Shown here: positions 1-8,796 of the stretch, piece by piece | Layout: every line of letters starts with the position of its first letter | Position numbering within the stretch: position 1 is the first letter of the stretch | The notes under the pieces: model-generated | What the model was told of the DNA's origin: nothing | Databases searched by the model: none | Seen by the model: only the letters and a program-made list of their open reading frames with translations | Assembly (NCBI GenBank): GCA_002320605.1 | Contig: DCKG01000007.1 | Span: forward strand, 1 to 64,000 | DNA length: 64,000 nucleotides | Source: Bacteroidales bacterium UBA1680 | Lineage (GTDB): Bacteria; Bacteroidota; Bacteroidia; Bacteroidales; UBA932 | Direction: 5' to 3' | Translations under genes and position numbers: made by a program

Positions 1-78
1 CTGCTTCCCATCTGCCTTTAAATGCGAATATAACACTTCGGCTGGTAATTGGCCTTAGTTCAACAGAATTGAGGTGAC

Positions 79-109
79 TTGAAATTCTGGCCAATGTTGG
101 TTATCTTTG
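79..109 (+). promoter_or_regulatory. Bacteroidota-type promoter upstream of the first operon
   Basis: TATCTTTG at 102-109 fits the Bacteroidota -7 element TAnnTTTG, and a TTG at 79-81 lies 20 bases upstream at the -33 position. Transcription would start near 116, giving an untranslated leader of about 70 bases before the lipoprotein gene at 187. The assignment rests on pattern match and spacing only. Confidence 0.5.
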
Positions 110-186
110 GAGGCAATGAATGGGGTAAGATACACTAAGTAGAACCACATAAAAATATTAATGACATCACTAATTTTTAACCAAAT

Positions 187-1509
187 ATGTTTCGTTTTTC
201 TACCAAATCGACCTGTATCTTGGCATGTGCGCTTGCATTATGCGTAGGATGCAATGATGGTGACAAGAAAGGAAGCCCCTCATCGAATGAGTCTCTGGCG
301 CTCACGTCATTCCATCCTAATTACGGGAAGTATCAAGAGAAGGTCATCCTGCAAGGGAAAGGTTTTGGTGACCCTTCCCAGATGCGGGTTTATTTTAATC
401 AGAGAAAGGCACCTGTAATCGGAGTCAGTAGCGATGGCACGGAATTGTACGTGCAGGCTCCGCGGCTCCCCGGTGATACATGCGTCATCTCCGTGTCGAA
501 CGGCAAGGACTCTCTTTCCTACGAAGAGACATTCGCCTACACTGTTTCAACTACCGTTACCACAATCTGTGGCAACGGCACTGGCATCTATAAAGCCGGA
601 GACCTGAGCGAGGCGCAAGTCGCTCCTTATTATTGCTGCGTGGACAGCAGCGACAACGTGTTCGTCATCGATCATAGCAGTTCCAACGGAGATGGCGGAA
701 GCGTGAATGGCATTGCCAGGATCGATTTCAAGACGAATGAGCTGGTGACCATTTCGACCCAGTACTATGCGAACGTGCCTTGCGTCGATCCTATCACGCA
801 GAAGGTCATGGCCCCTACCCAGACTACAGTCGGGATGTTCGTCGAGATGGATCCTAAAGAGATGTGGGGTTTGCGAGTGAGAGACTTCGGAGCGAAGATC
901 GACTGGTCGAAGAGTTCTGCAGGACGGCCTGCGAACGGCTATAAGCACACTTTCGTGGTGAATCCTTACGACGGATTCATTTACACGCGTTTCTATTACG
1001 GCCAGGTAGTGAAAATCAATCCTGTGACCTATGAGGCAGAGGTTGTCTGTGACACTCCTAACGGAGACTCTTTCGGACTTACTTTCCGGCCAACTGACCC
1101 TAACGTGCTTTACGTGGCTTGCTGGAGCAATATGACAGGCATGGCCAATTCCATCGCGAAGGTCGACCTGAACAAAGACAAGCCGGAGATGGAGAAACTG
1201 ACCAGCGGCATTACGGGTCACAGGGACGGCAAGATTGCCGAGGCTCGGTTCAATTGCCCGGCACAGCTTTTCAGCGACAGTGACGGCAACATCTACGTGG
1301 CCGACTGCAACAATCACTGCGTCCGCAGGATCACCCCCGAAGACCAGGTAGAGACCGTGCTCGGAGTGCCAGGCAAGTCCGGCTGGAAAGACGGCACCAA
1401 AGACGAGGCCTTATTTAAAAATCCGAGAGGCATCGGAATATCGAAAGATGGCTCCGTGTATGTGGCAGATTTCGGCAACAGGAGAATTCGCAAGCTGTCC
1501 ATTAACTAA
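187..1509 (+). CDS. IPT/TIG and NHL-repeat lipoprotein of a SusC/D operon
   Basis: Predicted outer-surface lipoprotein of 440 residues. The signal peptide ends in a lipobox with Cys22 (LCVGC). Residues about 38-120 form an IPT/TIG immunoglobulin-like fold (GKGFGDPSQMRVYF region). The rest looks like an NHL-type beta-propeller; two clear repeats lie near the C-terminus (NIYVADCNNHCVRRIT and VYVADFGNRRIRKL). Proteins of this architecture are common beside SusC/SusD genes in Bacteroidota and are thought to help capture glycan at the cell surface. It is the first gene after a promoter and lies 11 bases before SusC, so it is probably co-transcribed with the four genes that follow. No catalytic residues are recognisable. 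The substrate is unknown. Confidence 0.85.
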   Translation: MFRFSTKSTCILACALALCVGCNDGDKKGSPSSNESLALTSFHPNYGKYQEKVILQGKGFGDPSQMRVYFNQRKAPVIGVSSDGTELYVQAPRLPGDTCVISVSNGKDSLSYEETFAYTVSTTVTTICGNGTGIYKAGDLSEAQVAPYYCCVDSSDNVFVIDHSSSNGDGGSVNGIARIDFKTNELVTISTQYYANVPCVDPITQKVMAPTQTTVGMFVEMDPKEMWGLRVRDFGAKIDWSKSSAGRPANGYKHTFVVNPYDGFIYTRFYYGQVVKINPVTYEAEVVCDTPNGDSFGLTFRPTDPNVLYVACWSNMTGMANSIAKVDLNKDKPEMEKLTSGITGHRDGKIAEARFNCPAQLFSDSDGNIYVADCNNHCVRRITPEDQVETVLGVPGKSGWKDGTKDEALFKNPRGIGISKDGSVYVADFGNRRIRKLSIN

Positions 1510-1520
1510 AGAATATTCTC

Positions 1521-4500
1521 ATGAAGAAACACTTATATTTCCTGATCTCTATCATATTGATGATAGGATCTATTTCAGCTCATGCTCAGACGTACAGGCT
1601 AGCTGGAACAGTTTATGACCAAGACGGCCCGCTTCCTGGCGTTGCCGTCATAGTGCAGGGCTCCACGGTTGGAACGATGACAGACGATCACGGTCATTTT
1701 TCAATTAAGGCTCAGAAGGGCGACAAGCTCATTTTCCAGATGATGGGTTTCAAGGACATCGAATACATCGTCGTGAAAGAAGACACGAAAATTAACATAA
1801 CGTTCAAGGAGACGACCCAGGAACTTGACCAGGTCGTCATCACGGCTCTTGGTACCACCCAGAGGAAGATATCTAACTTGGCTGCCGTGACATCCATTGA
1901 CGCGAAGCTGCTTGATCAGCCTACGACATCTATCACTAACCTCCTCGGAGGCAGAGTCGCTGGAGTCATTTCTTCTCTGACCAGCGGCGAGCCAGGCAAG
2001 AACATCGCTGAGTTCTGGATTAGAGGCATCGGGACATTCGGAGCAAACTCCTCCGCCCTCGTCCTAATCGATGGCCTCGAAGGTGACATCAACTCTATAG
2101 ATCCTTCCGACATCGAGAATTTCTCCGTGCTGAAGGATGCTTCCGCTACGGCAGTTTACGGCGTTCGCGGAGCCAACGGAGTCGTGCTCATCACCACGAA
2201 ACGAGGCAGCACGGACAAAGTGCATATCACTGGAAGGGTTTCCACTACTCTTTCCCACCTTAGGAGGCTTCCTCATTACGTGAGGGCTTACGATTATGCC
2301 ACGCTTGCAAATGAGGCCAGAGAGGTACGTGGAGAAGAGCCATTGTATTCTAATGTCGAGATGGACATTATCCGCAATAACCTAGACCCCGACCTTTATC
2401 CAGACGTGAACTGGCAGAAAGAAATCGTGAAGAATAATTCATGGAAGAGGGCTTACTATGTGAGCGCTCAAGGTGGAGCAAAGGCTGCGAAATATTTCCT
2501 GTCTTTGTCTGTCAATCAGGAAGATGCTGCCTATAAGGTGGATCATTCCAGCCCTTACGCCCAAAACGTAGGATACGACACGTACGGATTCCGCTCCAAC
2601 ATAGACATGAACCTGACTCCGACTACCAAGCTGTATTTCGGCAGCACGGGTCACCTTGCCGTGAACAGGAATCCCGGAGTTGCCGACACAGATTACATTT
2701 GGTCCGCCCAAGCTAATATTCATCCTCTCCGGCTTCCTACCGTATATTCTAACGGACAGCTGCCGGGCGTAGGAATGGGCGCTCAGACTTCCCCTTACGT
2801 GATGATTAACCGCTTGGGAAAGCGTTTGGACACAGAATTCCAGTCTAAGACGACAGTCGCTCTCGAGCAAGATTTAGGCATGATCACTAAGGGTCTTAGG
2901 GTTCGCGCCCAGGGCGCTTTCGACTACACTTCATGGTTCAGCGAGAGCCGCCATGTCCAGCCAGAGCTTTACGAGGCAGTGGGCAGGACATCGACAGGCG
3001 AGCTGGTGACGATCAAGAGGGTAAGCGAACAAGCCGCCTCTTACATGAAGTCCACTAATAATTATAGGAAATATCACTTCGAGTCCACTCTTAATTATGA
3101 CCGTTTGTTCGGCGAAGATCACAGAGTTTCGGGCCTCGTTTACTACTATATGTCCGATGATAAGTATTCAAAAGAGAGCGTGAGCAACATGAGCGCCATT
3201 CCTAAGAGGTATCAGGGAATATCCAGCCGTCTGACTTACGGCTACTCAGACACCTATCTGATAGACCTGAACTTCGGCTACACCGGATCGGAGAACTTCC
3301 AGAAAGGCAGGCGCTTTGGTTTCTTCCCTTCCGTGGCTGTCGGCTGGGTGCCTACCCAGTATAAGTTCATGAAGGACAAGCTGCCTTGGCTGAATTTTTT
3401 CAAGATTCGCGCATCGTACGGAACCGTGGGCAATGACCGAATCTCATCCAAGAGATTCCCTTATCTGACGATCGTGAACCGAAGCACTACCAGCCCTTGG
3501 GGATCAACCTCTGCGGAAACTCTTTGGGAAACTTACACGGGTGCCGACAACCTAAAATGGGAAGTGGCGACTAAGTTCGACCTTGGATTCGAGGGAACGC
3601 TTTTCGTCGATAAGGTAGATTTCGTTCTGGACTTTTTCAATGACGTGCGTGACGGAATATTCCAGGAACGCCAGCAAGTTCCTCTCTATGTCGGACTTAT
3701 GTCCAGGCCTTACTCCAACATCGGCAAGATGCGTTCATATGGCGCCGATGGCAACTTTTCGTTCAAGCAGAAGATCGGAAGCGACATGAACCTGACACTC
3801 AGAGCCAATTTCACATATTCAAAGAATGATGTCAAGAACTGGGAAGAATCCAATCCTGCCTATCCGTACCAAGAGCGTTCAGGCTATCCTTACGGAGTTA
3901 TCTGGGGCTACCATGCGCTGGGTCTGTTCAAGGATCAGCAAGACATAGACACGAGTCCCGTGCAGACATTCGGTGAATATAAGCCAGGAGACATAAAGTA
4001 TCGCGATGTCAATGGCGATGGCCGCATCGATTCCGACGACCGGGTTCCCATCGCTTACGGCTTGTCTTCCAAGGAGGCCATCGTTCCTCTTCTGATGTAC
4101 GGTTTCGGTGGCGAGTTCCAGTACAAGAAGTTCAGCGTCGGCGTGCTCTTCAAAGGAACAGGCAATTCCGATTTCTTCTATGGCGGAGCGGGCTATATTC
4201 CTTTCGCCGCTGGAAGGCTAGGAAATGTGCTTACGCAAGCCATGGAATACAAGAACAGATGGATTCCCCGGGATTATGCCGAGAAGCATGGAATTCCAGT
4301 CGAATATGCAGAGAATCCCGACGCTATCTATCCTCGCCTGACCTACGGAAGCAGTTCGAATAACATCCAGACTTCCACGTTCTGGAAAGGAAATGGGAGG
4401 TACTTGAGACTTCAGGAAGTGACCATCAATTACAACTGGTCGGCAAAATTCATGCATAAGATAGGATTCCAGTCCGCGGACCTTCAGCTTGTGGGAAATA

Positions 4501-4613
4501 ACTTGGCCGTCTGGTCCCCTGTTAAGCTCTTTGATCCAGAACAAGCTCAGTACAGCGGCCGAGCTTATCCAATACCTGTCACCTTTACATTTCAGGTTTA
4601 TCTGCACTTCTAA
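1521..4613 (+). CDS. SusC/RagA-family TonB-linked outer membrane transporter
   Basis: Outer membrane TonB-dependent importer for oligosaccharides, 1030 residues, a normal length for the family. A signal peptide ends near residue 22 (AHAQ). A CarboxypepD_reg-like Ig domain spans about 25-105, followed by the TonB-box-like DQVVITALGTT segment, a plug domain (about 115-225, with the VLKDASATAVYGVRGANG signature) and a 22-strand-type barrel. The C-terminus is aromatic (QVYLHF), as expected for barrel insertion. It is followed 7 bases later by its SusD partner. Substrate cannot be read from the sequence. Confidence 0.95.
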   Translation: MKKHLYFLISIILMIGSISAHAQTYRLAGTVYDQDGPLPGVAVIVQGSTVGTMTDDHGHFSIKAQKGDKLIFQMMGFKDIEYIVVKEDTKINITFKETTQELDQVVITALGTTQRKISNLAAVTSIDAKLLDQPTTSITNLLGGRVAGVISSLTSGEPGKNIAEFWIRGIGTFGANSSALVLIDGLEGDINSIDPSDIENFSVLKDASATAVYGVRGANGVVLITTKRGSTDKVHITGRVSTTLSHLRRLPHYVRAYDYATLANEAREVRGEEPLYSNVEMDIIRNNLDPDLYPDVNWQKEIVKNNSWKRAYYVSAQGGAKAAKYFLSLSVNQEDAAYKVDHSSPYAQNVGYDTYGFRSNIDMNLTPTTKLYFGSTGHLAVNRNPGVADTDYIWSAQANIHPLRLPTVYSNGQLPGVGMGAQTSPYVMINRLGKRLDTEFQSKTTVALEQDLGMITKGLRVRAQGAFDYTSWFSESRHVQPELYEAVGRTSTGELVTIKRVSEQAASYMKSTNNYRKYHFESTLNYDRLFGEDHRVSGLVYYYMSDDKYSKESVSNMSAIPKRYQGISSRLTYGYSDTYLIDLNFGYTGSENFQKGRRFGFFPSVAVGWVPTQYKFMKDKLPWLNFFKIRASYGTVGNDRISSKRFPYLTIVNRSTTSPWGSTSAETLWETYTGADNLKWEVATKFDLGFEGTLFVDKVDFVLDFFNDVRDGIFQERQQVPLYVGLMSRPYSNIGKMRSYGADGNFSFKQKIGSDMNLTLRANFTYSKNDVKNWEESNPAYPYQERSGYPYGVIWGYHALGLFKDQQDIDTSPVQTFGEYKPGDIKYRDVNGDGRIDSDDRVPIAYGLSSKEAIVPLLMYGFGGEFQYKKFSVGVLFKGTGNSDFFYGGAGYIPFAAGRLGNVLTQAMEYKNRWIPRDYAEKHGIPVEYAENPDAIYPRLTYGSSSNNIQTSTFWKGNGRYLRLQEVTINYNWSAKFMHKIGFQSADLQLVGNNLAVWSPVKLFDPEQAQYSGRAYPIPVTFTFQVYLHF

Positions 4614-4620
4614 AAAAATC

Positions 4621-6627
4621 ATGAATATGAAAAAAATATCATACGTTATTTTAGCTTTGATTCTGTCGGCTGGGTTCGTCTCCTGCAACTTTTTGAGCAT
4701 AGACGACTATTTTTCCGACGAGATTAAGATCGACGAGGTATTTGCTAATAAAAGAAATGTCCAGGCATACATCTGGGGCATGACAGGAGATCTGCGTGAC
4801 GAAGGCTCACTCTATCAGAATGCTGATTTCCCCGGTCCTCTTGCGACAGACGAGGCCTTTACGATGTACGGCACTCAGCATGGCTACAATGGAATGAGGC
4901 TTGTTCTCGGAGGAATCTCTGCCAGCAGCCCTTATTCCTTCTCCAACGTGTGGACGACAAGCTACCAGTGCATCAGAAGGGCGAACACCGTGTTTGCGAG
5001 GATAGACGAGGCCGAAGATCTTACAGCTCAGGACAGGGCAGAGCTTCTTTCTTTGAACAGATTCATTCGTGCATACGCTTACTACAAGCTTTGGCTTGCA
5101 TACGGGCCTGTGATCTTGGTAGGGGATGAGGAAATACCTTCCAACCTGAATCTGGCAGATTATGACAGGCCTCGCGCTACGAATGAAGAGACTGTGGAAT
5201 ATATCTGCAGCGAGCTTGAAGAGGCAGCTAAATATCTTCCTGAAACCTATCCTCTGATGGAGTTCGGAAGGCCGACCAAGGGAGCCGCATACGGACTGAT
5301 CGCAAGGATCAGGACTTATTATGCCAGCCCTCTCTGGAATGGAGGTGAAGCAGCCAGAAGGTGCTTCGGCAATTGGTACAGAAGAACGGACCGCATCAGA
5401 TACGTCAATACCGATAATTACGACGAGGAACGCTGGGCCGTAGCTGCCGCCGCTTGCAAGAGAGTCATGGAAATGAAGAGGAGCGGCGCTCCGATGTACA
5501 GCCTGTTCACCGTTCAAGCAGATACTCAGACTCCTCCTATGCCGGAAGGCGTGACTTCGGATCCTGATTTCTACGAAGATTATCCTGTCGGTGCTGCTGG
5601 AATCGATCATTTCCGATCTTACTCTGAGCAGTTCAACGGAGAGGCTGTCATCCCGACCAATCCTGAATATGTATGGGGCAGGAAGAGTTCGACCATTACT
5701 GTAAACACTCAGATGTGCTTCCCTCTTGCTTTCGGCGGCTGGAACGGAATGGGCCTCACTCAGAAGATAATTGACAATTATTCGATGTACGATGGCCGCT
5801 CCATCGACAACTCCAGCGCGGAGTACCCTTACAGCGAGACAGGCTTCACTACCATGCAGCAGAATTTTTCGGGTTACAGACTCAATGCTGGCGTCTACAA
5901 CATGTACGACAACAGGGAGATGAGATTCTATGCGTGTGTAGGATTCTCCGAGAGGTTCTGGCCTATGTCTTCCACGACAATGTCTGGAAAGTACAATCAG
6001 ACCATAACTTACTATTACGATTCTCCTAACGGCAAGCAGAATTCTGCTACCGACTACACCCCTACGGGATATGTCCTGGTGAAGTACGTTCATCCTAATG
6101 ACGCATGGGACGGAGACAACGCCAGGAGGATGGACAAAGGCTATCCAATCATCAGGTACGCTGACATACTGCTCATGTACGCAGAATGCCTGAACCATCT
6201 TACGAAATCGTACGACATCACTCTCGGTGACCAGACCTATGCAGTTTCCAGGGACCTTACGGAGATGAAGAACGCTTTCAATCTTGTTCGTCATCGCGCT
6301 GGAATGCCGGGAATCAACAATAATGATCTCGCTGACGAGGAAACGTTCCAGAAAATCATTGAGAAAGAGAGGATGAAGGAATTCCTGCATGAAGGCCAGC
6401 GTTACTTCGACGTTCGCAGGTGGGGAATTTACGAGGAAACAGAGAATGAAACAATCATGGGAATGAACGTGGATGGCTCCAAGGAGAATTTCTACCAAAG
6501 AACCGTTCCGAACACTTCCAGAATTGGCGCACGCCTCGTTCATAAGAAACTCTACCTGCTTCCTATTCCACTTAGCGAAATCCGCAAGCTTCCTTCTTGC
6601 GACCAGAACCCTGGCTGGGAAAGCTAA
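4621..6627 (+). CDS. SusD/RagB-family nutrient-binding lipoprotein
   Basis: Surface glycan-binding partner of the preceding SusC. I place the start at 4621 (MNMKKISYV), just after the SusC stop, because the open frame further upstream overlaps SusC and lacks a signal peptide; 4627 is an equally good ATG. The lipobox is FVSC with Cys22. The N-terminal TPR-like helices and the C-terminal family signature (ERMKEFLHEGQRYFDVRRW followed by LLPIPLSEI and NPGWES) are clear. At about 668 residues it is longer than typical SusD proteins (500-600), with extra loops between residues 130 and 480. Confidence 0.93.
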   Translation: MNMKKISYVILALILSAGFVSCNFLSIDDYFSDEIKIDEVFANKRNVQAYIWGMTGDLRDEGSLYQNADFPGPLATDEAFTMYGTQHGYNGMRLVLGGISASSPYSFSNVWTTSYQCIRRANTVFARIDEAEDLTAQDRAELLSLNRFIRAYAYYKLWLAYGPVILVGDEEIPSNLNLADYDRPRATNEETVEYICSELEEAAKYLPETYPLMEFGRPTKGAAYGLIARIRTYYASPLWNGGEAARRCFGNWYRRTDRIRYVNTDNYDEERWAVAAAACKRVMEMKRSGAPMYSLFTVQADTQTPPMPEGVTSDPDFYEDYPVGAAGIDHFRSYSEQFNGEAVIPTNPEYVWGRKSSTITVNTQMCFPLAFGGWNGMGLTQKIIDNYSMYDGRSIDNSSAEYPYSETGFTTMQQNFSGYRLNAGVYNMYDNREMRFYACVGFSERFWPMSSTTMSGKYNQTITYYYDSPNGKQNSATDYTPTGYVLVKYVHPNDAWDGDNARRMDKGYPIIRYADILLMYAECLNHLTKSYDITLGDQTYAVSRDLTEMKNAFNLVRHRAGMPGINNNDLADEETFQKIIEKERMKEFLHEGQRYFDVRRWGIYEETENETIMGMNVDGSKENFYQRTVPNTSRIGARLVHKKLYLLPIPLSEIRKLPSCDQNPGWES

Positions 6628-6646
6628 CATTAACACGTATTGAATC

Positions 6647-7624
6647 ATGAAACACAAATACATAATATTAGCGGCTCTGGCAGCATTCTCCCTTGTTTCT
6701 TGCGACGACAGGGAGGTGTTCGAGAAAGAGCAGTACAAGAACATCTTCGGATTCGTGAGCGAGTCTGACAACACTAAGAAGATGACGGTCAGCCTCCACT
6801 ATGAGACAACCACGACGTACATGTCATTGTCGATGGGAGGCACGAAGGCGCCTAAGAATGACGTCAAGATCAACATCATCTTGGATTCTACTCTCGTGGA
6901 TGAATACAATAAGGCTAATTATGACGTGGATGTCTCGAAATATGCGGTTGTCATGCCTTCTGACAAATATGAGATTTCCAGCATGACTTGCGTCATCAAA
7001 TCTGGTGAAGTTCTTGGCACTATTCCTGTCACTATTCATCCTGCAGGCCTGTCTCCAGACAAGGATTACATAATCCCTGTGAGGGTTCTTTCCTATGATG
7101 GCGCTGAGCTTCATCCAGACAAGAGTTCCCTTCTGCTTAGGATAGCAATCAAGAATCAATGGTCCAATTCCAGCGGAATAGGTTATCAGATGGTGGGAAA
7201 CAGAAAGCTCATGCCTGATGGATCGCCTATTAATATGCCAGGGACCAAGACGATTCACTGCTGGACTGCGAACAGCGTGAGGATGATGCCTGGAAATGAG
7301 ACTTTCAGCAACGATAAGCATGTCCTAGAGGCCAAGGCTATGATAGCCACGATTGACACTACGGCTGATGCGACTGGTCGTCACAAAGTCACACTGGCGC
7401 CGTACAGAGATCTTAAACTGCAGCAGATAGACGGTGACCCTGATTACCCTAATGTTTACGGCATCATAGATGATGGCTTCAACACTTACAAGACCTTCCT
7501 GCTCCACTATTATTATCAGATCGGGAACGATATCTACGAGATGAGAGAGGAAACAAGGTATCTCTATTCAGAAGATAAGGATGTGGATGAGGGCTTCACT
7601 ATCATTGACATGCAAAAGCAATAA
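6647..7624 (+). CDS. DUF1735/DUF4361-type surface lipoprotein (SusE-position)
   Basis: 325-residue lipoprotein (FSLVSC, Cys19) in the SusE position of the operon. The N-terminal half (about 45-165) resembles DUF1735: a beta-sandwich with the VVMPSDKYEIS region and an IPVTIHPAGLSPDKDYIIPV strand pair. The C-terminal half (about 175-320) resembles the DUF4361 partner domain with YYQIGNDIYEMREETRY. Such proteins are found next to SusD and are presumed glycan-binding, with no catalytic role. It lies 19 bases after SusD. Domain names are from memory of the family pattern. Confidence 0.75.
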   Translation: MKHKYIILAALAAFSLVSCDDREVFEKEQYKNIFGFVSESDNTKKMTVSLHYETTTTYMSLSMGGTKAPKNDVKINIILDSTLVDEYNKANYDVDVSKYAVVMPSDKYEISSMTCVIKSGEVLGTIPVTIHPAGLSPDKDYIIPVRVLSYDGAELHPDKSSLLLRIAIKNQWSNSSGIGYQMVGNRKLMPDGSPINMPGTKTIHCWTANSVRMMPGNETFSNDKHVLEAKAMIATIDTTADATGRHKVTLAPYRDLKLQQIDGDPDYPNVYGIIDDGFNTYKTFLLHYYYQIGNDIYEMREETRYLYSEDKDVDEGFTIIDMQKQ

Positions 7625-7628
7625 TCAC

Positions 7629-8696
7629 ATGAGAAAGTTATTTATCAATGTATCATTAGCGTTTCTTGCCGTTCTCTTCGTTTCTTGCGATGATTTTGAG
7701 AGAGCGAAGGTTTATCCGACCATAACCGTAGATCATAGTTCCGTGACTCTGTTCGAGGGGGACGTGGTTCAGCTTACTGCCAGCCCTTCCAATTTGTCTT
7801 TCTCTTGGAAGTCGAATGATGAGACCATCGCCACGGTCGATGGCAACGGTCTGGTGACTGCAATAAGGCAAGGCTCTACTTCAATTGAGTGCGAGTCTGG
7901 CGACATGACATTCGAGACTGAGATTTATGTTACCAAGAAAGTTGCCTTGACTGACATAGTCATGAAGAGCGACTCCCTTGTGGAGCTGGCCATCGGGGCG
8001 ACCGTCACGATTCCTGTCGACATGATCCCTTCTGAGGCGAATGACGTTCCTGCGACAGATTTCGACTGGTGGTCCGATGACGAGAGCGTGGCAAGGGTCA
8101 ATTCATCCGGAACAGTCAAAGGCGTTGGTACAGGAACGACGAAGATCCATTACCGTAAAGGTAGTTTCACCAAATACATCATTTTCGAAGTTCAGGTGAC
8201 GTTCCCGTTCGTGAAGGGCCATCCGTTCATCCTAGCGAAAGACAGCACCACCGTAATTTGGTTCAGGGATTTCGACCGTGGTGGCATGAACGTTGCGTTC
8301 TATGACACCGGCGGCGGCAGCGGAAACACTTACCGTGCGCAGCACGGCGATCCTACAAGTTCAATGGTGACTATAGAGGGTGGCGGCAACATCGGTTATC
8401 TTGCCAGCAGCGAATGGTACATCTATTCCGTCAGCGTGAAAGATGCAGGAACCTACAAGATTACCATAAACGCTGCCTCTGGCAGCAGCGGCCCTCAGGG
8501 CAATTACCATTTCGAAGTCGATGGAGTCAAGGCTACCGAAACCAAGCCGATTCAGGGCAGCGGCGGCTGGGGAAGCTTCATCAACGATGATTCATTCCAG
8601 ATTACCCTGCCAGCCGGGGATCATAAGCTGAAATTCTTCGCCGATACTGGTTCTCATAACCCTAAGCATATGACTTTCACTTATATTTCCGAATAA
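7629..8696 (+). CDS. Ig-like (Big_2) lipoprotein with CBM6-like C-terminal domain
   Basis: 355-residue lipoprotein; start placed at 7629, five bases after the DUF1735 gene, which gives a signal peptide with lipobox FVSC (Cys20). Two bacterial Ig-like Big_2 repeats follow (about 30-105 and 108-190), each with the SxDExxATVDxxGLVT type signature (DETIATVDGNGLVT and DESVARVNSSGTVKG). The C-terminal 160 residues look like a family-6 carbohydrate-binding beta-sandwich: YSVSVKDAGTYKITINAAS and an ITLPAGDHKLKFFADTG strand. It likely serves as the surface glycan-binding protein of this operon. There is no catalytic domain. Confidence 0.8.
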   Translation: MRKLFINVSLAFLAVLFVSCDDFERAKVYPTITVDHSSVTLFEGDVVQLTASPSNLSFSWKSNDETIATVDGNGLVTAIRQGSTSIECESGDMTFETEIYVTKKVALTDIVMKSDSLVELAIGATVTIPVDMIPSEANDVPATDFDWWSDDESVARVNSSGTVKGVGTGTTKIHYRKGSFTKYIIFEVQVTFPFVKGHPFILAKDSTTVIWFRDFDRGGMNVAFYDTGGGSGNTYRAQHGDPTSSMVTIEGGGNIGYLASSEWYIYSVSVKDAGTYKITINAASGSSGPQGNYHFEVDGVKATETKPIQGSGGWGSFINDDSFQITLPAGDHKLKFFADTGSHNPKHMTFTYISE

Positions 8697-8716
8697 ACGT
8701 AGGAATTACCATTCTC

Positions 8717-8752
8717 AAAGCCTTGGAAACCAGAAATTCCAAGGCTTTTTTC
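8717..8752 (+). terminator. Rho-independent terminator of the first SusC/D operon
   Basis: A perfect 12-bp inverted repeat (8717-8728 and 8737-8748, core GCCTTGGAA / TTCCAAGGC) with an 8-base loop runs into a T tract. It closes the five-gene operon 20 bases after its last stop codon. Confidence 0.85.
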
Positions 8753-8796
8753 AATATATTCGCTATATTTATAAGAATTTTTTCAAACAATCTGAT

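Noticed and set aside
4489..4620. Extended N-terminus of the first SusD overlapping SusC
   Set aside because: The extra 44 residues translate SusC codons in another frame; the lipoprotein signal begins at 4621.
4807..6774. A 655-codon open frame on the minus strand opposite the first SusD gene
   Set aside because: It mirrors the SusD codons, has no family features, and SusD is unmistakable on the other strand.
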